Shown here piece by piece: positions 24,216-32,331 of a stretch of 43,421 nt of DNA. A program made the position numbers and the translations under genes. This stretch comes from Longilinea sp. GTDB taxonomy: Bacteria; Chloroflexota; Anaerolineae; Anaerolineales; Anaerolineaceae. The stretch lies in assembly GCA_017996955.1 (NCBI GenBank), contig JAGOFZ010000003.1:1-43421 (forward strand), given 5' to 3'. A model generated the notes under the pieces. It had not been told where the DNA came from. It saw nothing but the letters and a program-made list of their open reading frames with translations, and did no database searches. Each line of letters begins with the position of its first letter. The stretch's first letter is position 1.

Positions 24216-25088
24216 CTAATCAAACAGAGCAAATATAACCATAACCGCAATGCCATACAGGATCACGGTTGCTTGCAGCGGGCGGTCCGATAACAGCAGC
24301 TCTTCGGGCGCTCCCCCGGCCTCTTTAACCTGGATCAGATAGAGGTAGCGAAAAATCCCATACAGCACAAACGGGATCGTCAGCATCATGGTGTGATTTT
24401 CTGGCAGGTTCGGCGCCGAGAAGGTGTACAGGCTGTATGCCACAATGGTCGTGCCAGAAACAATAGTGATCAACTGGTCCAGCAGAGGGATCGTATAGCC
24501 ATCAAGCACCCGGCGGTGAGCATTGGCTCCGTGTAACAGCAGCGTCAGCTCTGCCCGGCGTTTGCCAAAACCCAGGTAGAGAGCTAGAAGTGTGGTCACA
24601 ACATACAACCAGGGTGAGAAGCGTTCCACGGTGATGAGGGTCACGCCGGCAGCCACACGCAGCACAAAACCGGCGGCAATCACCAATACATCAATCAGCG
24701 GGATATGCTTCAACCATTGCGAATAGGCCAGGTTGACCAGGAAGTAGGCCGCGGCAATAATGCCAAACCCGGGTGAGAGCCACCATGCCAGCGGCAGCGT
24801 GATTACGACAAATAAAATTGCCGCGGTCGCTGCCACCGGAACCGGCAGTTGCCCGGATGCAATTGGCCGCAGCCTCTTTTGCGGATGCTGCTGGTCGGCC
24901 TTGATATCAAAAATATCATTGATCAAATAAACCGCGCTGGACAGCAGGCAGAAAAGCAGCATGCCCGCCACCGAGCGCAGCACAGACGGTAGCACCAGAA
25001 ACTGCACATCAAAAATAAGTGCGGCCAAAACAAAACCGTTTTTAGGCCATTGTTTAAGCCGCATGGCTTTAATCAGGGCGCGAATCAT
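24216..25088 (-). CDS. UbiA family prenyltransferase, DPPR synthase-like
   Basis: 290 residues, about nine transmembrane helices. The prenyl-diphosphate motif NDxxDxxxD is at 57-65, followed by 'HPQKRLRPIASG'; a later 'YSQWLKHIPLIDVLVIAAGFVLR' and 'LGFGKRRAEL' complete the pattern. These features, with 'LRLKQWPKN'-type opening, match decaprenyl-phosphate phosphoribosyltransferase (Rv3806c type), which joins PRPP and polyprenyl phosphate to make polyprenyl-phosphoryl-ribose, precursor of lipid-linked arabinose in mycobacteria. Quinone or heme O prenyltransferases are alternatives, but their motifs fit less well. It heads the minus-strand operon with mevalonate kinase and IPK. The -10 box is 6 nt from the ATG, suggesting a leaderless message. 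Confidence 0.82.
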   Translation of the reverse strand: MIRALIKAMRLKQWPKNGFVLAALIFDVQFLVLPSVLRSVAGMLLFCLLSSAVYLINDIFDIKADQQHPQKRLRPIASGQLPVPVAATAAILFVVITLPLAWWLSPGFGIIAAAYFLVNLAYSQWLKHIPLIDVLVIAAGFVLRVAAGVTLITVERFSPWLYVVTTLLALYLGFGKRRAELTLLLHGANAHRRVLDGYTIPLLDQLITIVSGTTIVAYSLYTFSAPNLPENHTMMLTIPFVLYGIFRYLYLIQVKEAGGAPEELLLSDRPLQATVILYGIAVMVIFALFD

Positions 25089-25094
25089 GTTGTA

Positions 25095-25100
25095 ATCATA
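25095..25100 (-). promoter_or_regulatory. -10 box for the ubiA-mvk-ipk-dgt-greA operon
   Basis: On the minus strand TATGAT ends 6 nt before the ATG at 25088, so transcription would start at or beside the start codon. No clear -35 is present at 16-18 nt. It faces a similar box for tlyA in the same 47-bp gap. Confidence 0.35.
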
Positions 25101-25122
25101 TCACAAGTTGCCAATCTATTAG

Positions 25123-25128
25123 TACAAT
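25123..25128 (+). promoter_or_regulatory. -10 box for tlyA
   Basis: TACAAT ends 7 nt before the ATG at 25136, and there is no ribosome-binding site between them, so a leaderless mRNA is likely. No convincing -35 is seen. Confidence 0.4.
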
Positions 25129-25135
25129 AAGACCT

Positions 25136-25975
25136 ATGGAGAAACAGCGTCTCGATCTATTGTTGGTAGAACGCGGCCTGGCCGAGAGCCGCTCGTTGGC
25201 CCAGCGTTTGGTGATGGCGGGGCAGGTGCGCGTCAATGGTCAGGTCGAACTAAAATCCGCCGCCAAAGTTGCTTTGGGCGCGGATCTGGTAGTCGATCAT
25301 GGCCCGCCCTTTGTTTCTCGCGGCGGCGAAAAACTGGCTGCGGCGCTGTCCGCCTTTGGCCTGACCGATTTGCAGCACCGGGTATGCGTGGATGTTGGCG
25401 CCTCAACCGGCGGATTTACGGACTGCCTGCTCCAACACGGCGCCGCCCGGGTCTATTCTGTGGATGTCGGCTATGGCGAACTGCACTGGAAGCTGCGCAA
25501 TGATCCCCGCGTGGTGGTGATGGAACGTACCAATGCCCGCTATGTCACTGGCTTCCCCGAGCCCGTGAATATGATTGTGATTGACGCATCATTCATCTCT
25601 TTGCGAACAATTTTACCGGCGGTCAAAAGCTGGGTCTCGCCAGAAAACCCCTGCATAATTGTAGCCCTCATTAAACCTCAGTTTGAAGCCGGGCGGGAGG
25701 ACGCGGCTCGGGGCGGCGGTGTCATTCGCGATCCTGCTGTCCACCGCCGTGTATTAGAGCAGGTTATTGAATCCGCTCAAGAATTGGGCTTTGTCCTGCA
25801 CGGGCTCATCCGTTCACCGCTCCTTGGCCCCAAAGGCAACATTGAGTTTCTGGTGCATCTCTCTTATCCCGGAACTGGCGGTGTTGATTCGAAATTGCTG
25901 GTGGATTCTGCCCTTGCTGAAAACAAAACTGGAATACAATCATCGATAGAAGATTCTGCGGAGGTGAACCCATGA
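25136..25975 (+). CDS. tlyA: TlyA family rRNA 2'-O-methyltransferase
   Basis: 279 residues. An N-terminal S4 RNA-binding domain (about 4-65, 'RLDLLLVERGLAESRSLAQRL' then 'GQVRVNG') is fused to an FtsJ-like SAM methyltransferase with 'CVDVGASTGGFTDCLLQHGA' (SAM site), 'IVIDASFISL' and 'VALIKPQFEAGRE'. In mycobacteria TlyA methylates cytidines in 16S and 23S rRNA and sensitises cells to capreomycin; the 'hemolysin' label on this family is misleading. The C-terminus is about 20 residues longer than the core family. It overlaps the PH-domain gene by 4 nt (ATGA). The start lacks a ribosome-binding site but follows a -10 box by 7 nt. Confidence 0.93.
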   Translation: MEKQRLDLLLVERGLAESRSLAQRLVMAGQVRVNGQVELKSAAKVALGADLVVDHGPPFVSRGGEKLAAALSAFGLTDLQHRVCVDVGASTGGFTDCLLQHGAARVYSVDVGYGELHWKLRNDPRVVVMERTNARYVTGFPEPVNMIVIDASFISLRTILPAVKSWVSPENPCIIVALIKPQFEAGREDAARGGGVIRDPAVHRRVLEQVIESAQELGFVLHGLIRSPLLGPKGNIEFLVHLSYPGTGGVDSKLLVDSALAENKTGIQSSIEDSAEVNP

Positions 25976-26622
25976 AAGATGCTTACATTCAAAAACTGCT
26001 TGGGGAGCAGGAAGTGGTTTTGCTGGCAACCCGTCAGCACTGGTTTATGTTGTTTGGCTCCATCATCCTCGAAATTGTGCTGATCCTGGTCATCATCGGG
26101 GCGGCAGTTCTCATCAACGTTTTATGGGCGTCGTTACCATTCCTTGGCAGTCTAATTATCATTGTCCTGCCGGTGATTCTGGTTGCTATTCTCCTGGTTA
26201 CCCTGGTTCGCGACATACTGGTCTGGTCAAATCGCAAATATATTGTGACCAATCGACGGGTAATCCAGGTCAACGGCATTATCAACAAAAATGTCATTGA
26301 CTCATCGCTTGAAAAAGTGAATGACGTCAAGATGATTCAATCTTTCTGGGGGCGGCTCTTTGGTTTCGGCAATATCGAAATTTTGACCGCCAGCGAAATG
26401 GGGGTGAATGTCTTCCGGCGGATTGGCAACCCCATTCGTTTCAAAATCGCCATGTTGAACGCTAAAGAGCAGTTGGGTCATGACGAAAATGGCATCTCCC
26501 ATGCGCCTGCCACCCGCAGCGTGCCGCAGCTCATTTTTGAGCTGGACGAGCTTCGCAAGCGTGGTCTGATCACCGAAGAAGAATTTCAACAGAAGAAAAA
26601 AGACCTGCTCAGCCAAATGTAG
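25972..26622 (+). CDS. Membrane PH-domain protein with C-terminal SHOCT motif
   Basis: 216 residues. Two close transmembrane helices (about 24-50 and 55-82) precede a bacterial PH-like domain (YdbS/YdbT type) with 'NRKYIVTNRRVIQVNGIINKN' and 'NDVKMIQSFWGRLFGFGNIEILTAS'. The last 33 residues, 'LIFELDELRKRGLITEEEF' and following lysines, are a SHOCT motif, a short C-terminal helix pair often found on membrane proteins and thought to support oligomerisation. Function unknown; probably peripheral to the inner membrane. An AGGTGA ribosome-binding site lies inside the end of tlyA and the start overlaps its stop. It is the last gene before a pair of hairpins. Confidence 0.85.
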   Translation: MKDAYIQKLLGEQEVVLLATRQHWFMLFGSIILEIVLILVIIGAAVLINVLWASLPFLGSLIIIVLPVILVAILLVTLVRDILVWSNRKYIVTNRRVIQVNGIINKNVIDSSLEKVNDVKMIQSFWGRLFGFGNIEILTASEMGVNVFRRIGNPIRFKIAMLNAKEQLGHDENGISHAPATRSVPQLIFELDELRKRGLITEEEFQQKKKDLLSQM

Positions 26623-26630
26623 CTCGGGTA

Positions 26631-26645
26631 GGGCGGATACCGCCC
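26631..26645 (+). terminator. Short GC hairpin, probable terminator of tlyA-PH unit
   Basis: GGGCGG / CCGCCC around a 3-nt ATA loop, 8 nt after the stop, followed by the T-rich ACTTCTTACTTT. It could be a weak intrinsic terminator; the T-run is interrupted. Confidence 0.45.
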
Positions 26646-26654
26646 ACTTCTTAC

Positions 26655-26691
26655 TTTATGGTTCTCTCGCCATTGTCGAGAGAACCATAAA
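26655..26691. repeat. 15-bp perfect inverted repeat upstream of lepA
   Basis: TTTATGGTTCTCTCG (26655-26669) and its exact complement CGAGAGAACCATAAA (26677-26691) flank a 7-nt spacer. No T-run follows on either strand, so it is not a standard intrinsic terminator, though a long stem of this kind could still end transcription or be an operator. It ends 16 nt before the lepA -35 box. I saw no second copy in the window. Confidence 0.75.
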
Positions 26692-26707
26692 TGCCATCCT
26701 CTGAATA

Positions 26708-26737
26708 TTGAGGTTTCGGCTGATAATAGGGTATACT
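26708..26737 (+). promoter_or_regulatory. Promoter of lepA giving a near-leaderless mRNA
   Basis: TTGAGG (26708-26713), an 18-nt spacer and TATACT (26732-26737). The ATG of lepA is at 26748, only 10 nt after the -10 box, so the expected leader is about 3-4 nt and there is no room for a ribosome-binding site. It probably also drives the genes that follow without gaps. Confidence 0.55.
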
Positions 26738-26747
26738 TGCCCCGATT

Positions 26748-28550
26748 ATGACTACTGCCCATATTCGCAATTTCTGTATCATTGCCCATATTGATCACGG
26801 CAAGTCCACCCTGGCGGATCGCCTGCTCCAAATAACTGGCACTATCTCCGATCGCGAGATGGTCGCCCAGGTCTTAGATTCAATGGATTTGGAACGTGAA
26901 AAAGGCGTGACCATTAAAGCCTCGGCTGTTCGCATGAACTACACTGCCCAGGATGGTCAAACCTACGAGCTGAACCTGATTGACACCCCCGGACATGTGG
27001 ACTTTAATTACGAAGTCAGCCGGGCGCTGGAGGCTTGCGAAGGCGCTCTCTTGATTGTGGATGCTACCCAGGGCATCGAAGCTCAAACTCTGGCGAACCT
27101 TTATCTTGCGCTTGAAGCCGATCTCAAAATCATTCCTGTTTTGAATAAAATTGACCTTCCCTCATCGCATGCCGATGAGGTTGCAAAAGATCTGGAACAT
27201 CTGCTTGGCATTCCTGCTGATTCCATTTTGCAAGTCTCTGCTAAGGACGGCACCAATGTTCCCGCTGTTTTGGAAGCCATTGTGCAGCAGGTGCCGCCCC
27301 CCGCGGGTCAACCCGAAGGTGTGTTGAAAGCTTTGATTTTTGACTCGCATTACGATTCCTATAAAGGCGTTGTAGCCTATGTGCGGGTTGTCGAAGGGCA
27401 GATGAAATCTACCGATATGCTGCACCTGATGGCAACCAATATTGATATGCGCCCGGTTGAGTTAGGCGTTTTTGCGCCTGACATGCGCCCGGTTCCCTCT
27501 CTTCAGGCAGGTGATGTAGGTTACGTTGCTACCGGCCTGAAAACAGTTTCAGAATGTCACGTTGGTGATACCATTACCGCCGCCGCACAGCCCGCCGCCG
27601 AACTGCTCCCGGGTTACCGCCGCCCCAAGCCGATGGTTTTTGCCGGCATCTACCCGGTCGAAGGCGAAGACTACGCCGATCTCAAAGAAGCCCTGGAAAA
27701 ACTCCAGCTCAACGACGCTGCTCTGGTCTATGAGCCCGAAACCTCTCAGGCCCTTAATTTCGGCTTCCGTTGCGGCTTTCTGGGCCTCTTCCACATGGAA
27801 ATTATCCAGGAACGCCTGGAACGCGAGTATGACCTGGATATCGTTGTCACCGCCCCCTCGGTGGAATACGAAGTCGTACTGGTAACGGGCGAGGTCCTCC
27901 TGATCGATTCTCCCGTCCAACTGCCCGATGAATCCACCATTGCCGAAATCCGTGAACCCTGGATGCGGTTGGAAATCATTACCCCCACTGAGTTCTACGG
28001 CACCATCATGGAACTGGTCATCAAACGCCGCGGCGCCTTCAAGAGCCAGGATTATCCTGCCCCCAACCGGGTACAGTTAGTCTTTGAAATCCCGCTGGCT
28101 GAATTGATTGTTGATTTCTTTGACGACCTGAAATCCCGCACCCGCGGCTACGCCTCGATGGACTACGCCGTGGACGGTTACCGTCCCGAAAATCTTGTCA
28201 AGTTGGAAGTCATGGTTGGCGGTGAACCCGTAGATGCCCTGGCTGCCATCGTCCACAAAGAGCATGCCTACCATAAAGGCCAACGGCTGGTGACCAAGTT
28301 AAAAGAGCTTATCCCCCGGCAGTTGTTTGATGTCGCAGTCCAGGCCAGCGCGGGTGGCCGCATCATCTCCCGCGCCAACGTCAAAGCGCTGCGCAAAGAT
28401 GTGCTGGCGAAATGTTACGGTGGCGATATTTCCCGTAAGCGCAAACTGCTGGAAAAGCAGAAAAAGGGCAAACGCCGCATGAAGATGGTGGGCAGTGTGG
28501 AAATCCCCCAGGAAGCCTTTATGGCTGTTTTGCGCCTGGAGGATGAATGA
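26748..28550 (+). CDS. lepA: Elongation factor 4 (LepA)
   Basis: 600 residues, full length. GTPase domain with '[15 protein letters not shown]' (P-loop), '[14 protein letters not shown]' (G3) and 'NKIDLPSS' (G4); domain II, then the LepA-specific C-terminal domain ending '[34 protein letters not shown]', which binds the tRNA-containing A site. LepA is a ribosomal GTPase affecting translation initiation and ribosome assembly. There is no ribosome-binding site; the promoter position implies a near-leaderless transcript. It overlaps the flippase-like gene by 4 nt (ATGA), so this translation factor heads a long run of glycan genes. Confidence 0.98.
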   Translation: MTTAHIRNFCIIAHIDHGKSTLADRLLQITGTISDREMVAQVLDSMDLEREKGVTIKASAVRMNYTAQDGQTYELNLIDTPGHVDFNYEVSRALEACEGALLIVDATQGIEAQTLANLYLALEADLKIIPVLNKIDLPSSHADEVAKDLEHLLGIPADSILQVSAKDGTNVPAVLEAIVQQVPPPAGQPEGVLKALIFDSHYDSYKGVVAYVRVVEGQMKSTDMLHLMATNIDMRPVELGVFAPDMRPVPSLQAGDVGYVATGLKTVSECHVGDTITAAAQPAAELLPGYRRPKPMVFAGIYPVEGEDYADLKEALEKLQLNDAALVYEPETSQALNFGFRCGFLGLFHMEIIQERLEREYDLDIVVTAPSVEYEVVLVTGEVLLIDSPVQLPDESTIAEIREPWMRLEIITPTEFYGTIMELVIKRRGAFKSQDYPAPNRVQLVFEIPLAELIVDFFDDLKSRTRGYASMDYAVDGYRPENLVKLEVMVGGEPVDALAAIVHKEHAYHKGQRLVTKLKELIPRQLFDVAVQASAGGRIISRANVKALRKDVLAKCYGGDISRKRKLLEKQKKGKRRMKMVGSVEIPQEAFMAVLRLEDE

Positions 28551-29572
28551 CCCAATCGCCGCCCACGTCTCCCTGGCGGCGCGTGGGGCGCTGGCTGCCT
28601 GGCGTTTTAATCAGCCTGGTTGCCATCATTGCCTTATCGCAATTTGTCAAAGACGGCGCCTCCTTACGGGCTGCTTTTGCCCAGATCAATCTACTGTATC
28701 TGGCGCTGGTCGTTCTTGGAACCCTGGCCTTCCTCTTTGTTCGCGCCCAGGCCTGGCGCATTTTGCTGGGGGGTAAACCCACCATCATTCAGACCTTTTT
28801 TGCCATCAACGAAGGTTATTTGCTTAACAACGTTCTCCCATTCCGCGCCGGCGAATTTGCTCGGGCTATCTTTTTGGGTAAATCCACCGGCCTCGGAACG
28901 TTCCACATTCTTTCAACCATCGTCTTAGAGCGCATTTTTGATGTTGCTTTTGCCGCCGGATTACTGCTGGCAACCCTGCCAATGGCCTTCGCCATGGAGC
29001 AGGCGCGCCAGGTCGCGATGATTGCCCTGGCGCTGGTCGTGGTCGGTTTGGTTGTCCTGTTTTGGAGCTACCGCAACCGCGCCAGGCTCGAAGTCTGGCT
29101 GGATAAGTTTGCCGGTCGCTGGTCTTTTGCCCGGCGCTTCATCCTGCCGCAGTTCTCTCGCTTGTTACAGGGCTTTGAAGTTCTCAGCCGCCCATCCCAA
29201 TTTCTGGGCGCTTTGTTTTGGATTGCCATTTCCTGGGGTATAGCAGTATTCAACTACTGGGTCTACATGCTTTCTTTTGCGCCGCACGCGCCGTTCTGGT
29301 GGGGCGCTTTTGCCGATTCAATTCTCGGCTTGAGCATTGCCATCCCATCTGCTCCAGCTGCGCTGGGTGTTTTTGAGGCTGCCCTTGTTGGCGCCCTGAC
29401 CATTCTTGGCCTGTCCGAAGGCCCGGCCCTGGCTTACGCCATTTCACTTCATGCCGTTCAGTTTGTGACCACTGGCATTCTGGGCGTCTGGGGCCTTTTA
29501 CGCGAACGTCAATCAATTCAAGGGGTTTTGGATAGTTTGGAGCGTAAGCCAACACCACAGCAGGATGCCTGA
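28547..29572 (+). CDS. LPGS_TM / UPF0104 flippase-like membrane protein
   Basis: 341 residues, about eight transmembrane segments. Family marks include '[28 protein letters not shown]' type spacing (about residues 84-111; the NN-LP-R-GE-R pattern is the family's best signature), '[10 protein letters not shown]', and a late '[21 protein letters not shown]' segment. Like the protein at 1937-2908, it lacks the aminoacyl-transferase domain of MprF. Members of this family beside GT4 and GT-C genes are suspected to help move lipid-linked intermediates, without proof. It overlaps lepA by 4 nt and is followed directly, with no gap, by the GT4 gene. It is likely the first functional member of the glycan operon. 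Confidence 0.85.
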   Translation: MTQSPPTSPWRRVGRWLPGVLISLVAIIALSQFVKDGASLRAAFAQINLLYLALVVLGTLAFLFVRAQAWRILLGGKPTIIQTFFAINEGYLLNNVLPFRAGEFARAIFLGKSTGLGTFHILSTIVLERIFDVAFAAGLLLATLPMAFAMEQARQVAMIALALVVVGLVVLFWSYRNRARLEVWLDKFAGRWSFARRFILPQFSRLLQGFEVLSRPSQFLGALFWIAISWGIAVFNYWVYMLSFAPHAPFWWGAFADSILGLSIAIPSAPAALGVFEAALVGALTILGLSEGPALAYAISLHAVQFVTTGILGVWGLLRERQSIQGVLDSLERKPTPQQDA

Positions 29573-30721
29573 ATGAACATTCTCATTGCCCTGACGTATT
29601 ACCGCCCACACTACTCCGGGCTGACAATTTACACCGAACGCCTGGCACGCGCCCTGGCCCAGCGTGGCCACCGTGTGATGGTGCTGACTTCACGCTTTGA
29701 CCCCCGTCTTCCCGCCCGCGAGGTTCGCGATGGCGTAGAAATATACCGCCCCCGTGTCCTGATGCGCATTAGCAAGGGCGTCATCATGCCAGCCATGCCT
29801 TTTTGGGCCATCCGCCTGATCCAGCAGGCCGATGTGGTTAATTTGCATGTTCCCCAGTTAGATGCCGCCCCAATTTCGCTCCTCGCCCGTCTGCTGCGCC
29901 GCCCCGTGGTACTGACCTACCATTGCGATTTGCATCTACCCAAAGGTTTTGTTCATAAGGTTGCCAACTGGGTCTCCAATTTAGCCAACCATATCACCGC
30001 TCGGGCCGCCAATCGGCTGGTCACCAATACCCTGGATTATGCTGAAGCCTCACCCTTTTTAAGACATTACCTGGATCGTACCGAGAGCATCGTTACCCCG
30101 GCAGAATTACCCCCCGTAACGACTGATGAAATCACCCATTACCGTCAAGAATGGGATCTGCAGCCCGGTCAGCGCATCATTGGTATGGCAGCCCGTTTTG
30201 CCACCGAAAAGGGTGTGGAGTATCTGGTTGAAGCCATGCCGCGTATTCTTGAGAAACACCCCCAGGCCCGGGTATTATTTCTTGGTCAGTATCAAAATGT
30301 CCTTGGTGAAGAAGAATATGCCCACCGTCTTGCTCCGCTAATTGATCAGATTGGCTCCGCCTGGAAATTCCTGGGCGTGGTTCCTTCAACCGCCCTGGCC
30401 GCGTTTTTCCGGCTGTGTGATCTGACCGTCCTTCCCAGCATCAACGGCACTGAATCGTTTGGGATTGTTCAGGTTGAATCTATGATGTCTGGAACGCCCG
30501 TTGTTGCCACAGACTTGCCGGGCGTCCGCCAGCCGGTTCGCATGACTGGCATGGGGCGGATTGTTCCACCCCGCAACGCCCTCGCCCTGGGTGAAGCGAT
30601 CATCGATGTGTTGGATCATCCGGATAAATATCAGGGAGACCCTGCTCAGATAGCCCGGATGTTTGCCCCCGCCTCGATTGCTGAACAATACGAAAAAGTT
30701 TTTGGAGCTGTGCTGTCATGA
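29573..30721 (+). CDS. Glycosyltransferase family 4 (GT-B fold)
   Basis: 382 residues, soluble or membrane-associated. The N-terminal Rossmann domain opens 'MNILIALTYYRPHYSGLTIYTERLARALAQRGH', the acceptor-side loop of GT4 enzymes; the C-terminal domain has 'GMAARFATEKGVEYLVEAM' and the donor-binding EX7E motif 'ESFGIVQVE' followed by 'SMMSGTPVVATDLPGVRQPV'. Such retaining enzymes use a nucleotide sugar (often GDP-mannose or UDP-sugar) to extend a lipid-linked acceptor on the cytoplasmic face. The donor cannot be read from sequence; GDP-mannose from ManC is a reasonable guess. It overlaps the methyltransferase gene by 4 nt. Confidence 0.92.
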   Translation: MNILIALTYYRPHYSGLTIYTERLARALAQRGHRVMVLTSRFDPRLPAREVRDGVEIYRPRVLMRISKGVIMPAMPFWAIRLIQQADVVNLHVPQLDAAPISLLARLLRRPVVLTYHCDLHLPKGFVHKVANWVSNLANHITARAANRLVTNTLDYAEASPFLRHYLDRTESIVTPAELPPVTTDEITHYRQEWDLQPGQRIIGMAARFATEKGVEYLVEAMPRILEKHPQARVLFLGQYQNVLGEEEYAHRLAPLIDQIGSAWKFLGVVPSTALAAFFRLCDLTVLPSINGTESFGIVQVESMMSGTPVVATDLPGVRQPVRMTGMGRIVPPRNALALGEAIIDVLDHPDKYQGDPAQIARMFAPASIAEQYEKVFGAVLS

Positions 30722-31515
30722 CCTCAAAAGATCACCTCTGGCTGCAGCTCAAATCCATGCCTTATTTTCGCGGCCTGCTGCGCGCCGTTGAAGCGCGATT
30801 CTATGACGACATCACTCTAACTGGTCCAGTGCTCGATCTTGGCTGCGGCGATGGCCATTTTGCCAGCGTGGTTTTTGATCACCCCCTGGATGTAGGCCTG
30901 GACCCCTGGACGGCGCCATTGGTTGAGGCTGCCGGACGCCGCGTTTACAATCTGCCAATCCAGGCGGCCGGCGCTCAAATGCCCTTCCCAGATGCTTATT
31001 TTAACAGTGCCATCAGCAATTCTGTTTTAGAGCATATCCCCAACCTTGACCCTGTCCTGGCTGAAACCGCGCGTGTCCTGAAGCCCGGTGCCTTGTTTGT
31101 TTTCTGTGTGCCCAATCATCATTTTGATCCCAACCTGAGCGTTGCAAAACTATTAGATCGGCTGGGCCTGCGCAAACTGGCAGCCACCTATCGCCGCTTC
31201 TTTGATCGCATTGCCCGCCACCATAACCTCGATGCCCCCGAAACCTGGATCCCCCGCCTGGAAAAAGCTGGTTTCACTGTTGAACGCTGGTGGCATTATT
31301 TTTCCCCGGCTGCTCTGGCTGTGCTGGAATGGGGTCACGCTTTTAGTCTGCCAGCCCTGGTCACCCGCAAATTGACCTCCCGCTGGATCCTGGCGCCGTA
31401 CCGCTGGAATTTATTCATCACTGAGTCGATCACCCGTCCCTATTATAACGAGCCGTCTCCACAACCGGAGGGGGTTTGCACATTCTACATTGCGCGTCGG
31501 CGCAGCCAGGAGTGA
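30718..31515 (+). CDS. Class I SAM-dependent methyltransferase
   Basis: 265 residues. The SAM site 'VLDLGCGDGHFASVVF' is at about residues 39-54, followed by an acidic 'DVGLDPW' and the Methyltransf_11 pattern 'FPDAYFNSAISNSVLEHIPNLDPVLAETARVLKPGALFVF'. The C-terminal half carries aromatic clusters that would form the substrate pocket or a membrane contact. The acceptor is unknown; its position between a GT4 and a second methyltransferase suggests methylation of a glycan or of its lipid carrier. ATGA overlap with the GT4 gene. Confidence 0.85.
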   Translation: MTSKDHLWLQLKSMPYFRGLLRAVEARFYDDITLTGPVLDLGCGDGHFASVVFDHPLDVGLDPWTAPLVEAAGRRVYNLPIQAAGAQMPFPDAYFNSAISNSVLEHIPNLDPVLAETARVLKPGALFVFCVPNHHFDPNLSVAKLLDRLGLRKLAATYRRFFDRIARHHNLDAPETWIPRLEKAGFTVERWWHYFSPAALAVLEWGHAFSLPALVTRKLTSRWILAPYRWNLFITESITRPYYNEPSPQPEGVCTFYIARRRSQE

Positions 31516-31516
31516 T

Positions 31517-32323
31517 ATGGCAAATACACTTCGCAAATACCAATATTACCTCTCTTCCATCCCGCGCCTGTTGACCGGCTTTGTTGAGTGGCCCAAAATT
31601 TTGGGCGTATTTTTGAGGTTGTATCGCACCACACCCTTTGAGGTTCAATTGCGTCACAGCGGCGTTCGCTTTTCCGCCCGCAGCCCCATGGATTTATGGA
31701 GCATCAAAGAGGCTTTTATTGACCGTTTCTACGAGCGCTACGGTTTCCCAATTGAAAAGCGTTGGACGGTGGTGGATATTGGCGCTGGCATTGGCGAATA
31801 CACGCTTTTGGCTGCGACAACAGACACCTCAAACCGCGTGATCGCTTTTGAGCCCTTTGCTGAATCTTACAAGCTCCTGCGCCAAAATCTCCGCCTCAAT
31901 GGCGCAATTAACGTTTCGGCTGTTCCCATCGCAATCAGCTCTCGTACAGGCCAACTGAGTCTTGACCTTTCGGCAGGGGAACCCTTGAAGATTGAAAGCC
32001 ACCTTGCCGAGGCCGAATCACCTACGGGCACAGCCGGACTGGTGGAGTGTCTGTCCCTTGCCGATGCCTTTGAGCGCTACGAGATCGAACACTGCGATTT
32101 GCTCAAGCTGGACTGCGAGGGCGCTGAGTATGATATTTTGTTTTACGCTTCCGCTGAAACCCTCGGCCGGGTAAAGCGGATTGTAATGGAATATCACGAC
32201 GGAAAAACAGCGTATAGCCATAAAGATATGGAGCATCATCTCCGTGATCATGGCTACCGGGTTGAAAGCGTTGTCAATGTTGTCCACGACGACATTGGTT
32301 ATTTGAGCGCCATTCGGCCTTAG
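31517..32323 (+). CDS. FkbM family methyltransferase
   Basis: 268 residues from the ATG at 31517, which has a CCAGGAGTG ribosome-binding site; an upstream in-frame start would overlap the previous gene by 26 nt. FkbM marks: 'VVDIGAGIGEYTLLAA' (SAM site), 'VIAFEPFAESYKLLRQNLRLNG', and 'DLLKLDCEGAEYDILF', the most characteristic motif of the family. Members O-methylate sugars and polyketides; in glycan loci they often cap or decorate sugar residues. It lies next to another methyltransferase, pointing to at least two methyl groups on the product. The next gene starts 8 nt later. Confidence 0.9.
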   Translation: MANTLRKYQYYLSSIPRLLTGFVEWPKILGVFLRLYRTTPFEVQLRHSGVRFSARSPMDLWSIKEAFIDRFYERYGFPIEKRWTVVDIGAGIGEYTLLAATTDTSNRVIAFEPFAESYKLLRQNLRLNGAINVSAVPIAISSRTGQLSLDLSAGEPLKIESHLAEAESPTGTAGLVECLSLADAFERYEIEHCDLLKLDCEGAEYDILFYASAETLGRVKRIVMEYHDGKTAYSHKDMEHHLRDHGYRVESVVNVVHDDIGYLSAIRP

Positions 32324-32331
32324 GAGGGTCT

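Noticed and set aside
24209-24256. N-terminal hydrophobic extension of mevalonate kinase (possible signal peptide)
   Set aside because: The extension is the end of the ubiA-like gene read in another frame; mevalonate kinase is cytoplasmic and its fold begins at the later ATG.
25136-25975. Annotation of tlyA as a hemolysin
   Set aside because: The S4 plus FtsJ domains identify an rRNA methyltransferase; no pore-forming feature is visible.
26655-26691. Inverted repeat as an insertion-sequence end
   Set aside because: The arms are 7 nt apart with no transposase or target duplication nearby.
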